From assembly GCF_031202265.1 (NCBI RefSeq), contig NZ_CP100604.1, positions 248,001 through 312,000 of the forward strand: DNA of 64,000 bases, written 5' to 3'. Under the pieces are notes generated by a model. That model was not told where the DNA came from. It made no database searches and was given only the letters and a program-made list of their open reading frames with translations. Both the position numbers and the translations under genes were made by a program. Origin of the DNA: Bradyrhizobium sp. Ash2021. Its GTDB lineage: Bacteria; Pseudomonadota; Alphaproteobacteria; Rhizobiales; Xanthobacteraceae. Shown here one piece after another: positions 19,028 through 28,208 of this stretch; position 1 is the stretch's first letter, and the number at the start of each line of letters is the position of its first letter.

Positions 19028-19679
19028 GCTGCCATGCTTCACGCGCAAATTCGCGATCTCGCCGCGCGACGCGCCCGAGTCGGAAAAAGTTCTCGCCCAA
19101 AAAGAAGAGGGCGCAGGGAAAGCCGGGTGCGCGCTGCACCCGCGGTCTCGTGTGCAAAGTTGTGCGAAGAAACGCACACGAGCATACAGGTTCAGCGGAG
19201 AGCATCCGGCCTTCCCTGCGCAATGGTTTTACGGCTTATGGCGCGCTCTCCCCGGCGACGAATTCGTCTTGTCACCGTCATCGGCGGATTAAAGGCTTTG
19301 TCCGCCCGGTTGGGCTGACGAAAACCTCCGCCGATTTGACACCAGCAACGGGTGCCAGGACCACACGGTTTTGCCGTACGCAGCCGCCCGTCTTCGCCAA
19401 AAGGCTCAACCGGGTTTTGGCGCCGTCGTCTTGCGCAACCGATATCGCTCACGGGATAAACCCGCCCTGCGATTCCGTTTCACGCCGACGCCGGCCGCGT
19501 CCACCGCATCCCGTCCCAACGTTCGTGACGATGGCCAACGCCCCTCTTCTCGGGCCGGGATGGGGCGAGCTTGTATCGGTGATTTGCCCGACGGCGAAAG
19601 CGAAATATTTTTGCAAAGGGGGCTGGACAGAAAATACTGATTTGCCCGTCGGGCAAAATCAGTCCTCCATGTAGCCCGT
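19028..19679. other. 650-bp block with nested inverted repeats and no convincing gene
   Basis: No reading frame here resembles a known family. The block contains a 20-bp imperfect stem (19111-19130 with 19202-19221, 18 matches) enclosing a perfect 9-bp stem (19147-19155 with 19174-19182), a 9-bp stem (19280-19288 with 19327-19335), an 8-bp stem CGCCAAAA with TTTTGGCG (19395-19402 with 19415-19422), and a terminal palindrome TTTGCCCGTCGGGCAAA at 19641-19657. GATTTGCCCG occurs at 19581 and again near 19639. I recall similar blocks in other Bradyrhizobium genomes, where they are often annotated as short hypothetical proteins; that is memory, not a search result. Confidence 0.6.
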
Positions 19680-19738
19680 CGTCATTGCGAGGAGCCAACG
19701 GGTCGCGCGAACGCGCGCCCCGTTGGCTCGCAATGACG
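19680..19738. repeat. Short CGTCATTGCGAGGAGC-type palindromic repeat
   Basis: A compact hairpin copy, CGTCATTGCGAG at the left end and CTCGCAATGACG at the right, with inner arms CCAACGGG and CCCGTTGG. It closes the right edge of the block at 19028-19679. Confidence 0.85.
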
Positions 19739-19809
19739 ATTTTCGGCGTCAATTTTGATCCTACATGTCGCTGCGCTCATGCGGGCTAAGTGACTTCCGG
19801 CAACGACGC

Positions 19810-20217
19810 CTATCGCTGCGGCAACCGTTCGAACGCCGGCATGCCCTCGGGCACATGGTGATAGGGCTGCTTGTCGATGGTGTAGATCGCGATCTGGGGG
19901 CTGCCGAACAGGCTGGGATCGTCGAGCGTGCCGACCTTCAGAACCACGGCGGGCAGACCCGGCGGCCTTGTGACGACATGGGTGCCGCATTCGGCGCAGA
20001 ATTCCCGTGTCACCGCGCGCTCCAGGTCGCTGCGTTTGAATTGCTTGGGAGCTTCCTTGGTGTATTTGAAGCCGGCGATCGGCATCAGCACGAACATGTT
20101 GGTCGAGCCGCCCGAGATGTACTGGCATTCGCGGCAGTGGCACTGCGCCTTCATCATCGGCTCGCCCTCGGCCTCATAGCGCACCTTGCCGCAATAGCAT
20201 CCGCCTTCGAGTTTCAT
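19810..20217 (-). CDS. GFA (CENP-V/glutathione-dependent formaldehyde-activating) family protein
   Basis: A small zinc protein of 135 residues with the GFA cysteine pattern: CYCGKV near residue 7, CHCRECQ near 26 and CAECGTH near 94. Family members were named after glutathione-dependent formaldehyde-activating enzyme, but most have no proven reaction. The gene stands alone, with the long repeat block upstream of its stop and the amtB terminator region beyond its start. The family assignment is firm; the substrate is unknown. Confidence 0.88.
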   Translation of the reverse strand: MKLEGGCYCGKVRYEAEGEPMMKAQCHCRECQYISGGSTNMFVLMPIAGFKYTKEAPKQFKRSDLERAVTREFCAECGTHVVTRPPGLPAVVLKVGTLDDPSLFGSPQIAIYTIDKQPYHHVPEGMPAFERLPQR

Positions 20218-20297
20218 GACGTCCTCCCTGTTTTGTTGGCGCTATTTCGACGCCGCGCGCCCGGTTTGGCAATCCATTTTTGGTTCTTTTATATTTT

Positions 20298-20345
20298 GAC
20301 GCGTTTTCTTCACGCGAACCGGTGCCCACTTCGCTCGAAAACGCT
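20298..20345. repeat. GACGCGTTTTCTT-type repeat
   Basis: The unit runs from GACGCGTTTTCTTCACGCG to TCGCTCGAAAACGCT, with short inverse segments GCGTTTTC and GAAAACGC at the two ends. Similar copies lie at 25497-25544 and 57568-57639. Confidence 0.8.
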
Positions 20346-20354
20346 ACGTGTGCC

Positions 20355-20389
20355 AAAAAGAAAGGGGCCCCAGCTTGCGCTGGAGCCCC
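20355..20389 (-). terminator. Intrinsic terminator of the upstream amtB
   Basis: On the minus strand an 11-bp stem (20389-20379 with 20374-20364, one mismatch near its centre, GC-rich) and a GCAA loop are followed by a run TTTCTTTTT. It lies about 85 bases after the amtB stop, the correct position for termination of the glnK-amtB transcript. Confidence 0.85.
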
Positions 20390-20471
20390 TCAACGGTCGG
20401 GGCATTGCCGGGTATGTGCCCAAACCGGAGTTGTGGGCGCGACCTCCGGGAAGGCCGCGCCCCGGGAGAAC

Positions 20472-21914
20472 TCACATGTTGTAAGCGCGCTCCGTGTGCT
20501 CGGTGACGTCGAGACCCTCGCGTTCGGTCTCCACGTTCACGCGCAGGCCGACGATGACGTCGACGACCTTGTAGAGGATCGCCGAGCCGATGCCCGACCA
20601 CACCAGCGTGGTGCAGACGCCCCAGATCTGGGAGACCATCTGCGCCGCGAAGTCGTAGTCGGCGATCTTGCCGGCGGTGTAATCCATGATGCCCGTGCCG
20701 CCGAGGGCCGGATTCACCAGGATGCCGGTGCCGAGCGCGCCGACGATGCCGCCGATGCAGTGGACGCCGAACACGTCGAGCGAGTCGTCATAGCCCAGCG
20801 CATTCTTCACCACGGTGCAGAAGAACAGGCAGACGACGCCGACGACGAGACCGAGCACGATCGCTCCCATCGGACCGGAGTAACCGGCCGCGGGCGTGAC
20901 CGCGACGAGACCGGCGACCGCGCCCGACAATGCGCCGAGTACGGAGGGATGGCCCTTGACGATCCATTCCGCGAACATCCAGGACAACGCCGCCGCTGCG
21001 GTTGCAACGAAGGAGTTGGTCATGGCGAGCGCAGCGCCACCATTGGCTTCGAGGTTCGATCCGGCGTTGAAGCCGAACCAGCCGACCCAGAGCAGCGAGG
21101 CGCCGATCATGGTCATGGTGAGGGAGTGCGGAGCCATCAGGTCCTTGCCGTAGCCGGTGCGCTTGCCGATCAGCAGCGCGCCAACGAGACCGGCGATGCC
21201 GGCGTTGATGTGCACCACGGTGCCGCCCGCGAAGTCGATCGCGCCCTTCTTGAAGACCCAGCCGGCGTCGGCGTTGACTTCATCGAGCTTGGCCTGCGCC
21301 GCGGTTTTCGCCGCACCGTCAGCCGCAGCCGCGAGCGCCTTGACCGCATCCGAGATCGCGTCCGGTCCGGCCCAGTACCAAACCATGTGTGCGATCGGGA
21401 AGTAGATCAGGGTGACCCAGAGCGGAATGAACAGCGCGATCGCCGAAAACTTCATGCGTTCGGCGAAGGCGCCGACGATGAGGGCGGGGGTGATCGCCGC
21501 GAAGGTCATCTGGAAGCAGACGTACACGAGTTCCGAGATGTTGGCGTCGACGCTGAACGTCGCCGCTTTCGAATCCGTGGTCACGCCCATCAGGAAGGCT
21601 TTCGAGAAGCCGCCGATGAAGTCGGAACCGCCGGTGAAGGCGAGGCTGTAGCCGTAGAGAGCCCAGAGAACGGTGACCATGCAGACGGTGTAGAAAACCT
21701 GCATCAGCACCGAGAGCATGTTCTTGGAACGGACGAGGCCGCCGTAGAACAGCGCAAGGCCCGGGATCGTCATCAACAGCACCAGCACCGTCGATGTCAG
21801 CATCCAGGCGTTGTCGCCCTTGTTGACAGTTGGTTCCGCGTAGGCAGCGGTCGCGGCGAACAGGCCGACTGCGAGGGCCGCCAATCCCGCGCTATAGGGA
21901 CGCTTGAACGTCAT
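20472..21914 (-). CDS. amtB: Ammonium transporter (first tandem copy)
   Basis: AmtB conducts ammonium/ammonia across the inner membrane and is closed by the PII protein GlnK. The 480-residue protein has a cleavable N-terminal leader (GLFAATAAYA) and eleven hydrophobic helices, with the family motifs PGLALFYGG, DFAGGTVVH and the double-histidine region YDDSLDVFGVHCIGG. A helical insertion of about 35 residues near 200 (DAVKALAAAADG region) is not present in the second copy. glnK lies 36 bp upstream on the same strand, with a sigma-54-like promoter before it. Confidence 0.96.
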   Translation of the reverse strand: MTFKRPYSAGLAALAVGLFAATAAYAEPTVNKGDNAWMLTSTVLVLLMTIPGLALFYGGLVRSKNMLSVLMQVFYTVCMVTVLWALYGYSLAFTGGSDFIGGFSKAFLMGVTTDSKAATFSVDANISELVYVCFQMTFAAITPALIVGAFAERMKFSAIALFIPLWVTLIYFPIAHMVWYWAGPDAISDAVKALAAAADGAAKTAAQAKLDEVNADAGWVFKKGAIDFAGGTVVHINAGIAGLVGALLIGKRTGYGKDLMAPHSLTMTMIGASLLWVGWFGFNAGSNLEANGGAALAMTNSFVATAAAALSWMFAEWIVKGHPSVLGALSGAVAGLVAVTPAAGYSGPMGAIVLGLVVGVVCLFFCTVVKNALGYDDSLDVFGVHCIGGIVGALGTGILVNPALGGTGIMDYTAGKIADYDFAAQMVSQIWGVCTTLVWSGIGSAILYKVVDVIVGLRVNVETEREGLDVTEHTERAYNM

Positions 21915-21950
21915 TTGTTTTACTCCTGAGTGGTTTGGTTGAGCGCGAAA

Positions 21951-22289
21951 TCAGAGGGCCGCGGCATCCGCCTCACCCGTGCGGATGCGAACCGCATGGT
22001 CGAGGTTGATGACGAAGATCTTGCCGTCGCCGATCTGTCCGGTTTTGGCAGCCGAGGTGATGGCGTCGATGGTCTTGTCGACCTGGTCCGAGGCGACAGC
22101 GACCTCGATCTTGATCTTGGGCAGGAAACTCACGGCGTATTCGGCGCCGCGATAGATTTCCGTATGGCCCTTCTGCCGGCCATATCCCTTGACTTCCGTC
22201 ACCGTTAAACCGTGAACGCCAATGGCGGTCAGGGCGTCACGGACTTCTTCGAGCTTGAATGGCTTGATGATCGCCATAACAATTTTCAT
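21951..22289 (-). CDS. glnK: PII nitrogen-regulatory protein GlnK (first tandem copy)
   Basis: A trimeric PII signalling protein that senses 2-oxoglutarate and ATP/ADP and blocks AmtB when nitrogen is plentiful. It is 112 residues, the normal length. The T-loop is [19 protein letters not shown], with uridylylation tyrosine Y51, and the C-terminal signature [16 protein letters not shown] is present. It is followed by amtB. The promoter at 22399-22414 fits sigma-54/NtrC control expected for this gene. Confidence 0.95.
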   Translation of the reverse strand: MKIVMAIIKPFKLEEVRDALTAIGVHGLTVTEVKGYGRQKGHTEIYRGAEYAVSFLPKIKIEVAVASDQVDKTIDAITSAAKTGQIGDGKIFVINLDHAVRIRTGEADAAAL

Positions 22290-22398
22290 GGGTCCTATCC
22301 CCGCTTGGGCCCGGTCCAGACACGACCGGGCGTTCTCTCTCGACTGAGGTTCACCACGCGGAGAAGTTCACTACGCGGGCACAGCCAGGACCCATAGA

Positions 22399-22414
22399 AT
22401 CAAATGCCGTGCCA
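22399..22414 (-). promoter_or_regulatory. Sigma-54-type promoter of glnK-amtB
   Basis: The minus strand reads TGGCACGGCATTTGAT. This gives a perfect -24 element TGGCACG and correct spacing to a -12 element TTGA in place of the usual TTGC. It lies about 110 bases upstream of the glnK start, the expected distance. An NtrC site was not located. Confidence 0.65.
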
Positions 22415-22598
22415 GATCGGCGGAATTGCCTAACGGACTATGAATCCGGACCTTTTCGGGCTTTGCAGGAAACGGCCGCACCTGCGTTATTCGGTCGCGC
22501 CCAAAGCGTAATCATCCCTGCTTAAATCAGAGGCAGGACAGACTCCCGACATAATGTTGCTCAGCACAAGGGCAGGGCAACGGTATTCAGATGGGGAT

Positions 22599-23903
22599 TT
22601 ATTGCAGTGCTTCGCCGTGCTGCGAAATATCGAGGCCTTCGAGCTCCTGCTGCAGCGACACCCGTAGCGGCACGAACGCGCTCACCAGCTTGAGCAGCAC
22701 GTAGGTGACCCCGCCCGACCAGACCAGCGTGACGGCGACGCCGTAGAGCTGGATCAGCAGCTGTTGCGGGTGGCCCTCGATCAGGCCCGAGGTCCCGCCG
22801 ATGGCGCTGACCGCGAAGACGCCCGCGAGCAGGGTGCCGGTCATGCCGCCGACGCCGTGGACGCCGAACACGTCGAGCGAATCGTCATAATTGAAGCGGT
22901 GCTTGAGCCAGGTGCAGGCCCAGAAGCAGACGAGGCCAGCGGCGATGCCGATGATGATGCCGTGCCAGGGTGCGACGAATCCGGAAGCCGGCGTGATGGT
23001 GCCGAGGCCCGCGACCGCGCCGGAAATCATCCCGAGCACCGAGGGCTTGCGCCGCATCGCCCATTCGATCGCGCCCCAGGTCAGCGCGCCGGCGCAGGCC
23101 GCCAGATGCGTCGCGATGATCGCCATGACCGCGCGTGAATTGGCCGCCAGCGCCGAACCGCCATTGAAACCGAACCAGCCGACCCACAGCAATCCGGTGC
23201 CCATCACCGCGAGCGACAGATCGAACGGCGACAGATTGTCGCTGCCGTACCCGTGACGGCGGCCCATCACCTTGGCCGCGACCAGTCCGCCGACGCCGGC
23301 GGAAAGATGCACCACCAGACCGCCGGCAAAATCCAGCACGCCCATGGTGGCGAGGAAGCCGCCGCCCCACACCCAATGCGCGAGCGGCACATAGACGAAC
23401 ATGAACCAGCCGATCGAGAACAAGAGAAAGGCCGAGAAACGCATCCGGTCGGCGACCGAGCCCGCCACCAGCGCCACCGTGATGATCGCAAACGTCATCT
23501 GGTAGAGCATGAACAGCGATTCCGGAATCGTCTTCGCTAGCGGATTGACGCTCTCCATGGTCATCCCGGCGAGAAACCAGCGGTCGAGCGTGCCAAGCCA
23601 GGGACCGTCGCCGACGAAGGTGAGCGAATAGCCGAACGTCACCCATAGAATCGAGACAATCGCGACCGCCGCGAGACTCTGCGCCATCGTCGCCAGCACG
23701 TTCTTCTTGCGCACCATGCCGGAATAGAACAGTGCCAGGCCCGGGATCGTCATCATCAGCACCAGCGCGGTGGCGACGATCATCCACGCGGTGTCGGCGG
23801 TGTTGATGGTCGAGGTTTCGGCGAAGGCCGGCGTCGCCGGCGAAAGGCCCGCCGCAAGCGTGACGAGTGCAGCGAACTTCGCTGCACGAAATAGTGCCCC
23901 CAT
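22599..23903 (-). CDS. amtB: Ammonium transporter (second tandem copy)
   Basis: A second AmtB of 434 residues with a leader peptide (ATPAFA) and the same helix pattern and motifs as its neighbour, including PGLALFYSG, DFAGGLVVH and YDDSLDVFGVHGVGG. It lacks the helical insertion present in the other copy. The companion glnK lies 77 bp upstream. The two copies are clearly diverged rather than a recent exact duplication. No good terminator was seen after its stop, so read-through into the second glnK-amtB pair is possible. Confidence 0.96.
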   Translation of the reverse strand: MGALFRAAKFAALVTLAAGLSPATPAFAETSTINTADTAWMIVATALVLMMTIPGLALFYSGMVRKKNVLATMAQSLAAVAIVSILWVTFGYSLTFVGDGPWLGTLDRWFLAGMTMESVNPLAKTIPESLFMLYQMTFAIITVALVAGSVADRMRFSAFLLFSIGWFMFVYVPLAHWVWGGGFLATMGVLDFAGGLVVHLSAGVGGLVAAKVMGRRHGYGSDNLSPFDLSLAVMGTGLLWVGWFGFNGGSALAANSRAVMAIIATHLAACAGALTWGAIEWAMRRKPSVLGMISGAVAGLGTITPASGFVAPWHGIIIGIAAGLVCFWACTWLKHRFNYDDSLDVFGVHGVGGMTGTLLAGVFAVSAIGGTSGLIEGHPQQLLIQLYGVAVTLVWSGGVTYVLLKLVSAFVPLRVSLQQELEGLDISQHGEALQ

Positions 23904-23980
23904 GGAATTTCCCCGGTCTGTCGGTCGTTTTCGCTGCGCCGGCGTCGTTGCCGGGCGCGCTTGAAAAATTGTGGAAGCGC

Positions 23981-24337
<357 letters not shown>

Positions 24338-24576
24338 TCAAGCCTTGATTCTCTCAAGTCTTGGCATGTCGGGGGTGGCGTTCGTGCCCGCCCGAACTTG
24401 GCATCTTTCCGGGCAAATGGCACAAAAAAGTTGCAGGTTGAAGGGGAAAACATTCCAACCTTGTGACCTCGGTCACTGTACGGGAACCGAACCGTCCGCC
24501 ACAATGCGATTTTCTCGCCTTGCCAGCGGTCCCGCTGGCTGCTTTTCGCCACATCGCTTCAGGGGGATGAGAAGAG

Positions 24577-25455
24577 ATGGCAGACCGATCCTGGTTTTAT
24601 GCCGCCGACGGCCAGCAACAGGGGCCGTTTCCGGAAACTCAGCTGCGCGATCTCATCGTCCGGGGGACGGTCAGGGCCGATACGCTGGTCTGGACCGAGG
24701 GGATGAGCGGCTGGCAGCGGGCGGGAGAGATTCCGGGCCTCGCCCCGGGCGGCTCGGGCCCGCCGGTGATCCCGCAAGCGGGTGGACCGGTGATGAGCGC
24801 CGGCAGTTACGGCGGCGGGGCGTTGTCGATTGACCTGCCGCTCTGGCCGCTCCTCGGCCGGACCATTCTGTATGTCATCGGTTTTTTGCTGGTAATTCCC
24901 GCACCCTGGGTTGCGACCAGCTACTACCGCTGGATGGCGTCCCGGACCTCGGTGCCCGGGCGGCCCAATTTCGCTTTCGACGGCATGGTCGGCGACATCT
25001 GGTACGTGTTCATCGCGCTGGCGTTGATGAGCTATGCCGGACAACTCAACAATTACCTGCCGATCGTCGCCGTCCTGATCGAGGCGTTTCTGTCATGGAT
25101 GATCCTGCGCTGGATCGCCGGCAATCTCAGTTCGAACGGCCAGCCGTTGCCGATTGCCTTTACCGGCAGCGCGTTGACCTATGTCGGCTGGTACGTCCTG
25201 ATGTTCCTGTCCTTCATCACCATCATCGGCTGGGCCTGGGTGATCACGGCCTGGATGCGATGGATCTGCCGCAACATCGATGGCACGAGGCGCGAGATCA
25301 TCTTCAACGGGTCGGGACTGGAAGTGCTCTGGCGCACGCTGGTCTTCAGCATCGGCTGTGCATTCCTGATTCCGATTCCATGGGTGCTGCGCTGGTACGC
25401 GCAATGGTACGCGTCGCAATTCGCGCTGGTCGAGCGCGGTTACGCTGGAGCGTGA
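24577..25455 (+). CDS. GYF_2-domain membrane protein (DUF898-like)
   Basis: Residues 1-50 form a GYF_2 domain (DUF4339): SWFYAADGQQQGP, a WTEGMSGWQRA segment, then a glycine-rich linker. The rest has about five hydrophobic helices, with repeats of the pattern Trp-x-x-Arg-Trp (RWMASR, RWICRN, RWYAQW), resembling DUF898-type membrane proteins. GYF domains bind proline-rich peptides, so it could tether a partner to the membrane; this is inference. It is divergent from glnK. The stretch from 24320 to 24576 contains the imperfect palindrome GTGACCTCGGTCAC. Confidence 0.72.
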   Translation: MADRSWFYAADGQQQGPFPETQLRDLIVRGTVRADTLVWTEGMSGWQRAGEIPGLAPGGSGPPVIPQAGGPVMSAGSYGGGALSIDLPLWPLLGRTILYVIGFLLVIPAPWVATSYYRWMASRTSVPGRPNFAFDGMVGDIWYVFIALALMSYAGQLNNYLPIVAVLIEAFLSWMILRWIAGNLSSNGQPLPIAFTGSALTYVGWYVLMFLSFITIIGWAWVITAWMRWICRNIDGTRREIIFNGSGLEVLWRTLVFSIGCAFLIPIPWVLRWYAQWYASQFALVERGYAGA

Positions 25456-25496
25456 TGACTTTCTTCGAAAGCCATCCCGCTCCATCTTTTTGCTTT

Positions 25497-25544
25497 GACG
25501 CGTTTTCTTGACGCGAACCGGCGTCCACTTCGCTCCAAAACGCT
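25497..25544. repeat. GACGCGTTTTCTT-type repeat
   Basis: A second copy of the GACGCGTTTTCTT unit, ending TCGCTCCAAAACGCT. It lies between the convergent GYF-domain gene and tesB. Confidence 0.75.
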
Positions 25545-25560
25545 TTGGTGCCTGAACGCA

Positions 25561-26421
25561 TTACCTGCGCTCGCGTACCGAGCCTTCCTGCGCCACCGAC
25601 GCCACCAGCGTGCCGTCGGGCTTGAAGATCAGGCCGCGGGTCAGCCCGCGGCCGCCTTGCGCGCTCGGCGAATCCTGCGCGTAGAGCAGCCATTCGTCGG
25701 CGCGGAACGGCCGGTGAAACCACATCGCGTGATCGAGGCTGGCCGGCATCATGCGCTTGTCGAACAGCGTGCGGCCGTAGCGCGCCATCACCGCGTCGAG
25801 CAGCGAGAAATCGGACGCATAGGCCAGCGCGCACATATGCAGCGCCGGATCGTCGGGCAGTTTCGCCGCGGTCCGGATCCAGACATGGATGCGGCCGTCG
25901 TCGATCTTCTGGCCGAAATAGCGGCCGAGTTCGACCGGGCGCAATTCGATCGGCCGGTCCGACTCGTAATAGCGCCGGATGAAATCCGGCATCTCCTTGA
26001 ACATCGGCTGTTTTGCGACTTCCTCGGCGGTGAGTTTTTCCGGCGGCGGCACGTCCGGCATCTTGTCCTGATGGTCGAACGCGCCTTCCTCCTCGGCGTG
26101 AAACGACACCATGATCGAGAAGATGGCGTTGCCGTGCTGGATCGCGGTGACGCGGCGGGTCGAATAGCTCTTGCCGTCGCGCAAGCGCTCGACCTGGTAG
26201 ATGATCGGGATCTGTGGATCGCCGGGCAGGATGAAGTAGCAATGCAGCGAATGCGGCAGGCGGCCGTCGACGGTGCGGCATGCCGCCATCATCGCCTGTC
26301 CGATCACCTGGCCGCCGAACACCCGCTGCCAGCTCGTCTTCGGGCTGTTGCCGCGGAACATATTCACCTCGATCGGCTCGAGATCAAGGATGGAAATCAG
26401 GTCAATCAGGCCGTCGGACAT
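25561..26421 (-). CDS. tesB: Acyl-CoA thioesterase II
   Basis: TesB hydrolyses medium- and long-chain acyl-CoA to fatty acid and CoA. The 286-residue length equals E. coli TesB. The double hot-dog fold is visible, with the catalytic Asp in MPASLDHAMWFHRPF, and the later Thr/Gln positions in GGRGLTRGLIF and VASVAQEG. The frame is open far upstream, but ATG at 26421 (MSDGLIDLI) is the family start; the upstream extension runs into a palindromic repeat. It is divergent from the UbiH-type gene. Confidence 0.93.
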   Translation of the reverse strand: MSDGLIDLISILDLEPIEVNMFRGNSPKTSWQRVFGGQVIGQAMMAACRTVDGRLPHSLHCYFILPGDPQIPIIYQVERLRDGKSYSTRRVTAIQHGNAIFSIMVSFHAEEEGAFDHQDKMPDVPPPEKLTAEEVAKQPMFKEMPDFIRRYYESDRPIELRPVELGRYFGQKIDDGRIHVWIRTAAKLPDDPALHMCALAYASDFSLLDAVMARYGRTLFDKRMMPASLDHAMWFHRPFRADEWLLYAQDSPSAQGGRGLTRGLIFKPDGTLVASVAQEGSVRERR

Positions 26422-26447
26422 GGAAGCGCTTTCGGTTTGGTCTTTTG

Positions 26448-26490
26448 CGTCATTCCGGGTTCGATGCTGACGCATCGCCCCGGAATGACG
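26448..26490. repeat. Short CGTCATTCCGGG-type palindromic repeat
   Basis: A short hairpin, CGTCATTCCGGG to CCCCGGAATGACG, with an inner GATGCTGACGCATC stem. It lies between the divergent tesB and hydroxylase genes. Confidence 0.8.
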
Positions 26491-26580
26491 ATGGATGCGG
26501 GCCTTGTTTCCGGCCCTGTTTCGCCCAGCTAATATCAGGTAGCAAGTATCCTCTGATGACGTAACCGAGTAAGGGCCTCC

Positions 26581-27801
26581 ATGCCGGCACAGCGAAGCAT
26601 TGTCATTTGCGGTGGCGCATTCGCCGGGCTGGCGCTGGCGCTGGCGCTGCGTCAGGGCCTCGGCCCCGAGATTCCCGTGATTGTCGCCGATCCGGCGTTG
26701 GCAACGCGGCCGAGCCGCGATCCCCGCGCCACCGCCATCGTCGCCGCCTGCCGGCGGCTGTTCGAGGCGATCGGCGTCTGGGACCAGGTGGCATCCAATG
26801 CGCAGCCGATCCTCGACATGGTCGTCACCGATTCCAAACTGGAAGACGCGACGCGTCCGGTGTTCCTGACCTTTGCCGGCCATGTCGAGCCCGGCGAACC
26901 CTTTGCGCATATGGTCGAGAACCGTCATCTGATCGACGCGCTGGTGGTGCGCGCGGAAGCCGAGGGCATCGACTTGCGAGCCACGCCGGTTGCAACCTTC
27001 GCTTCACGCGCCGATGGCGTCGACGTGACGCTCGCCGATGGCGCCGTGATCGAGGCGAGCCTGCTGGTCGCCGCCGACGGCGCGCGCTCGAAACTGCGCG
27101 AGCGCGCCGGGATCGCCACCCATGGCTGGGATTACGATCAATCCGGCATCGTCGTCACCGTCGGTCACGAGCGCGATCATCACGGCCGCGCCGAAGAACA
27201 TTTTCTGCCCGCAGGCCCGTTCGCGATCCTGCCGCTGACCGGAAAGCGTTCATCGCTGGTGTGGACCGAGAACCGCAAGCAGGCGGCGCGCATCATCGGC
27301 CTGAGCGACGACGAGTTTCACGCCGAGCTCGAACAGCGTTTTGGCCTGCATCTCGGCGAGATCAAGGCGCTCGACAAGCCGCGCGCGTTTCCGCTCGGCT
27401 ATTTCGTCGCGCGTTCCTTCATCGGCGAGCGGCTGGCGCTGGTCGGCGACGCCGCGCATGTGATTCATCCGATCGCGGGGCAGGGGCTCAATTTGGGCCT
27501 GAAGGATGTCGCCGCATTGGCCGAAGTCGTGGTCGATGCCGCGCGGCTCGGCATGGATCTCGGACAGGCTGACGTGCTCGACCGCTATCAGCGCTGGCGC
27601 CGGTTCGACACCATGGCGATGGGGCTCGCCACCAATTCGCTGAACTTTCTGTTCTCGAACGAATCGAGCCTGCTGCGCACCGTGCGCGATATCGGTCTGG
27701 GCCTGGTCGATCGCGCCCCGCCGCTGAAAAGCCTGTTCATCCGCCAGGCCGCGGGACTGTCAGGCGAAGTGCCGCGGCTGTTGAAGGGCGAGGCGTTGTA
27801 G
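26581..27801 (+). CDS. UbiH/UbiF/UbiL-family FAD-dependent ubiquinone hydroxylase
   Basis: An aromatic-ring monooxygenase of ubiquinone synthesis, 406 residues. The FAD GxGxxG-type motif appears as CGGAFAGLALALAL at the N-terminus, the FAD/NADPH motif as LVAADGARSKLRERAG near 160, and GDAAHVIHPIAGQGLNLGLKD near 295. Alphaproteobacteria often use fewer, broader enzymes such as UbiL, so the exact ring position is not assigned. A palindromic repeat follows the gene. Confidence 0.9.
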   Translation: MPAQRSIVICGGAFAGLALALALRQGLGPEIPVIVADPALATRPSRDPRATAIVAACRRLFEAIGVWDQVASNAQPILDMVVTDSKLEDATRPVFLTFAGHVEPGEPFAHMVENRHLIDALVVRAEAEGIDLRATPVATFASRADGVDVTLADGAVIEASLLVAADGARSKLRERAGIATHGWDYDQSGIVVTVGHERDHHGRAEEHFLPAGPFAILPLTGKRSSLVWTENRKQAARIIGLSDDEFHAELEQRFGLHLGEIKALDKPRAFPLGYFVARSFIGERLALVGDAAHVIHPIAGQGLNLGLKDVAALAEVVVDAARLGMDLGQADVLDRYQRWRRFDTMAMGLATNSLNFLFSNESSLLRTVRDIGLGLVDRAPPLKSLFIRQAAGLSGEVPRLLKGEAL

Positions 27802-27809
27802 CGCCTCTC

Positions 27810-27940
27810 GTCGTCCCGGCCTTGAGCCGGGACCCATAGCCACCGGCGTTAATAATAAGAAGAAGGTTTCGGCTTCACTGCCTGAACGAGAGTTCACGGC
27901 GTATGGGTCCCGGATCGCGCTTCGCTTGTCCGGGACGACG
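27810..27940. repeat. TCGTCCCGG...GGGTCCCGG-type palindromic repeat
   Basis: The left part CGTCGTCCCGGCC...GGGACCCATAG and the right part TATGGGTCCCGG...GTCCGGGACGACG are inverted copies with extra internal stems. A second copy at 37328-38907 has been split by an insertion sequence. It lies between the hydroxylase and the Trm112-like gene. Confidence 0.8.
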
Positions 27941-27946
27941 GGTGCG

Positions 27947-28144
27947 CTACTCGATCTTCCTTGCCTCTTCCGGCAGCATGATCGGGATGCCGTCGCGGAT
28001 CGGGTAGGCGAGCTTGGCCGAGCGCGAGATCAGCTCCTGCGTGTTGGCGTCGAACTCCAGCGGGCCCTTGGTGATCGGGCAGACCAGGATTTCCAGCAGC
28101 TTTGGGTCGACGGTGCCTTCGAGGCGGTCGGGCGAGGAATTCAT
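27947..28144 (-). CDS. Trm112/YcaR-like small protein
   Basis: A 65-residue protein with the Trm112-like core [20 protein letters not shown] and [19 protein letters not shown], similar to E. coli YcaR. In other organisms Trm112 activates methyltransferases; the bacterial role is not established. The ATG at 28144 is chosen by family length; the frame continues upstream without similarity. The expected second zinc cysteine pair is reduced to a single CP motif, as in other bacterial members. Confidence 0.85.
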   Translation of the reverse strand: MNSSPDRLEGTVDPKLLEILVCPITKGPLEFDANTQELISRSAKLAYPIRDGIPIMLPEEARKIE

Positions 28145-28208
28145 GCAGGGGGACTCCGGCTTGGCCGCGGTCCTGTAGCATACCTGGACCGACGGCGTAA
28201 CCGCGCGC

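Noticed and set aside
19035..19674. Hypothetical protein frames in the 19.0-19.7 kb block
   Set aside because: Several overlapping frames exist, but they run through inverted repeats and have no family similarity or clear ribosome-binding site.
24410..24440. Sigma-54-like TGGCAC...TTGCA upstream of the GYF-domain gene
   Set aside because: The spacing between the two elements is about two bases too long for a standard sigma-54 promoter.
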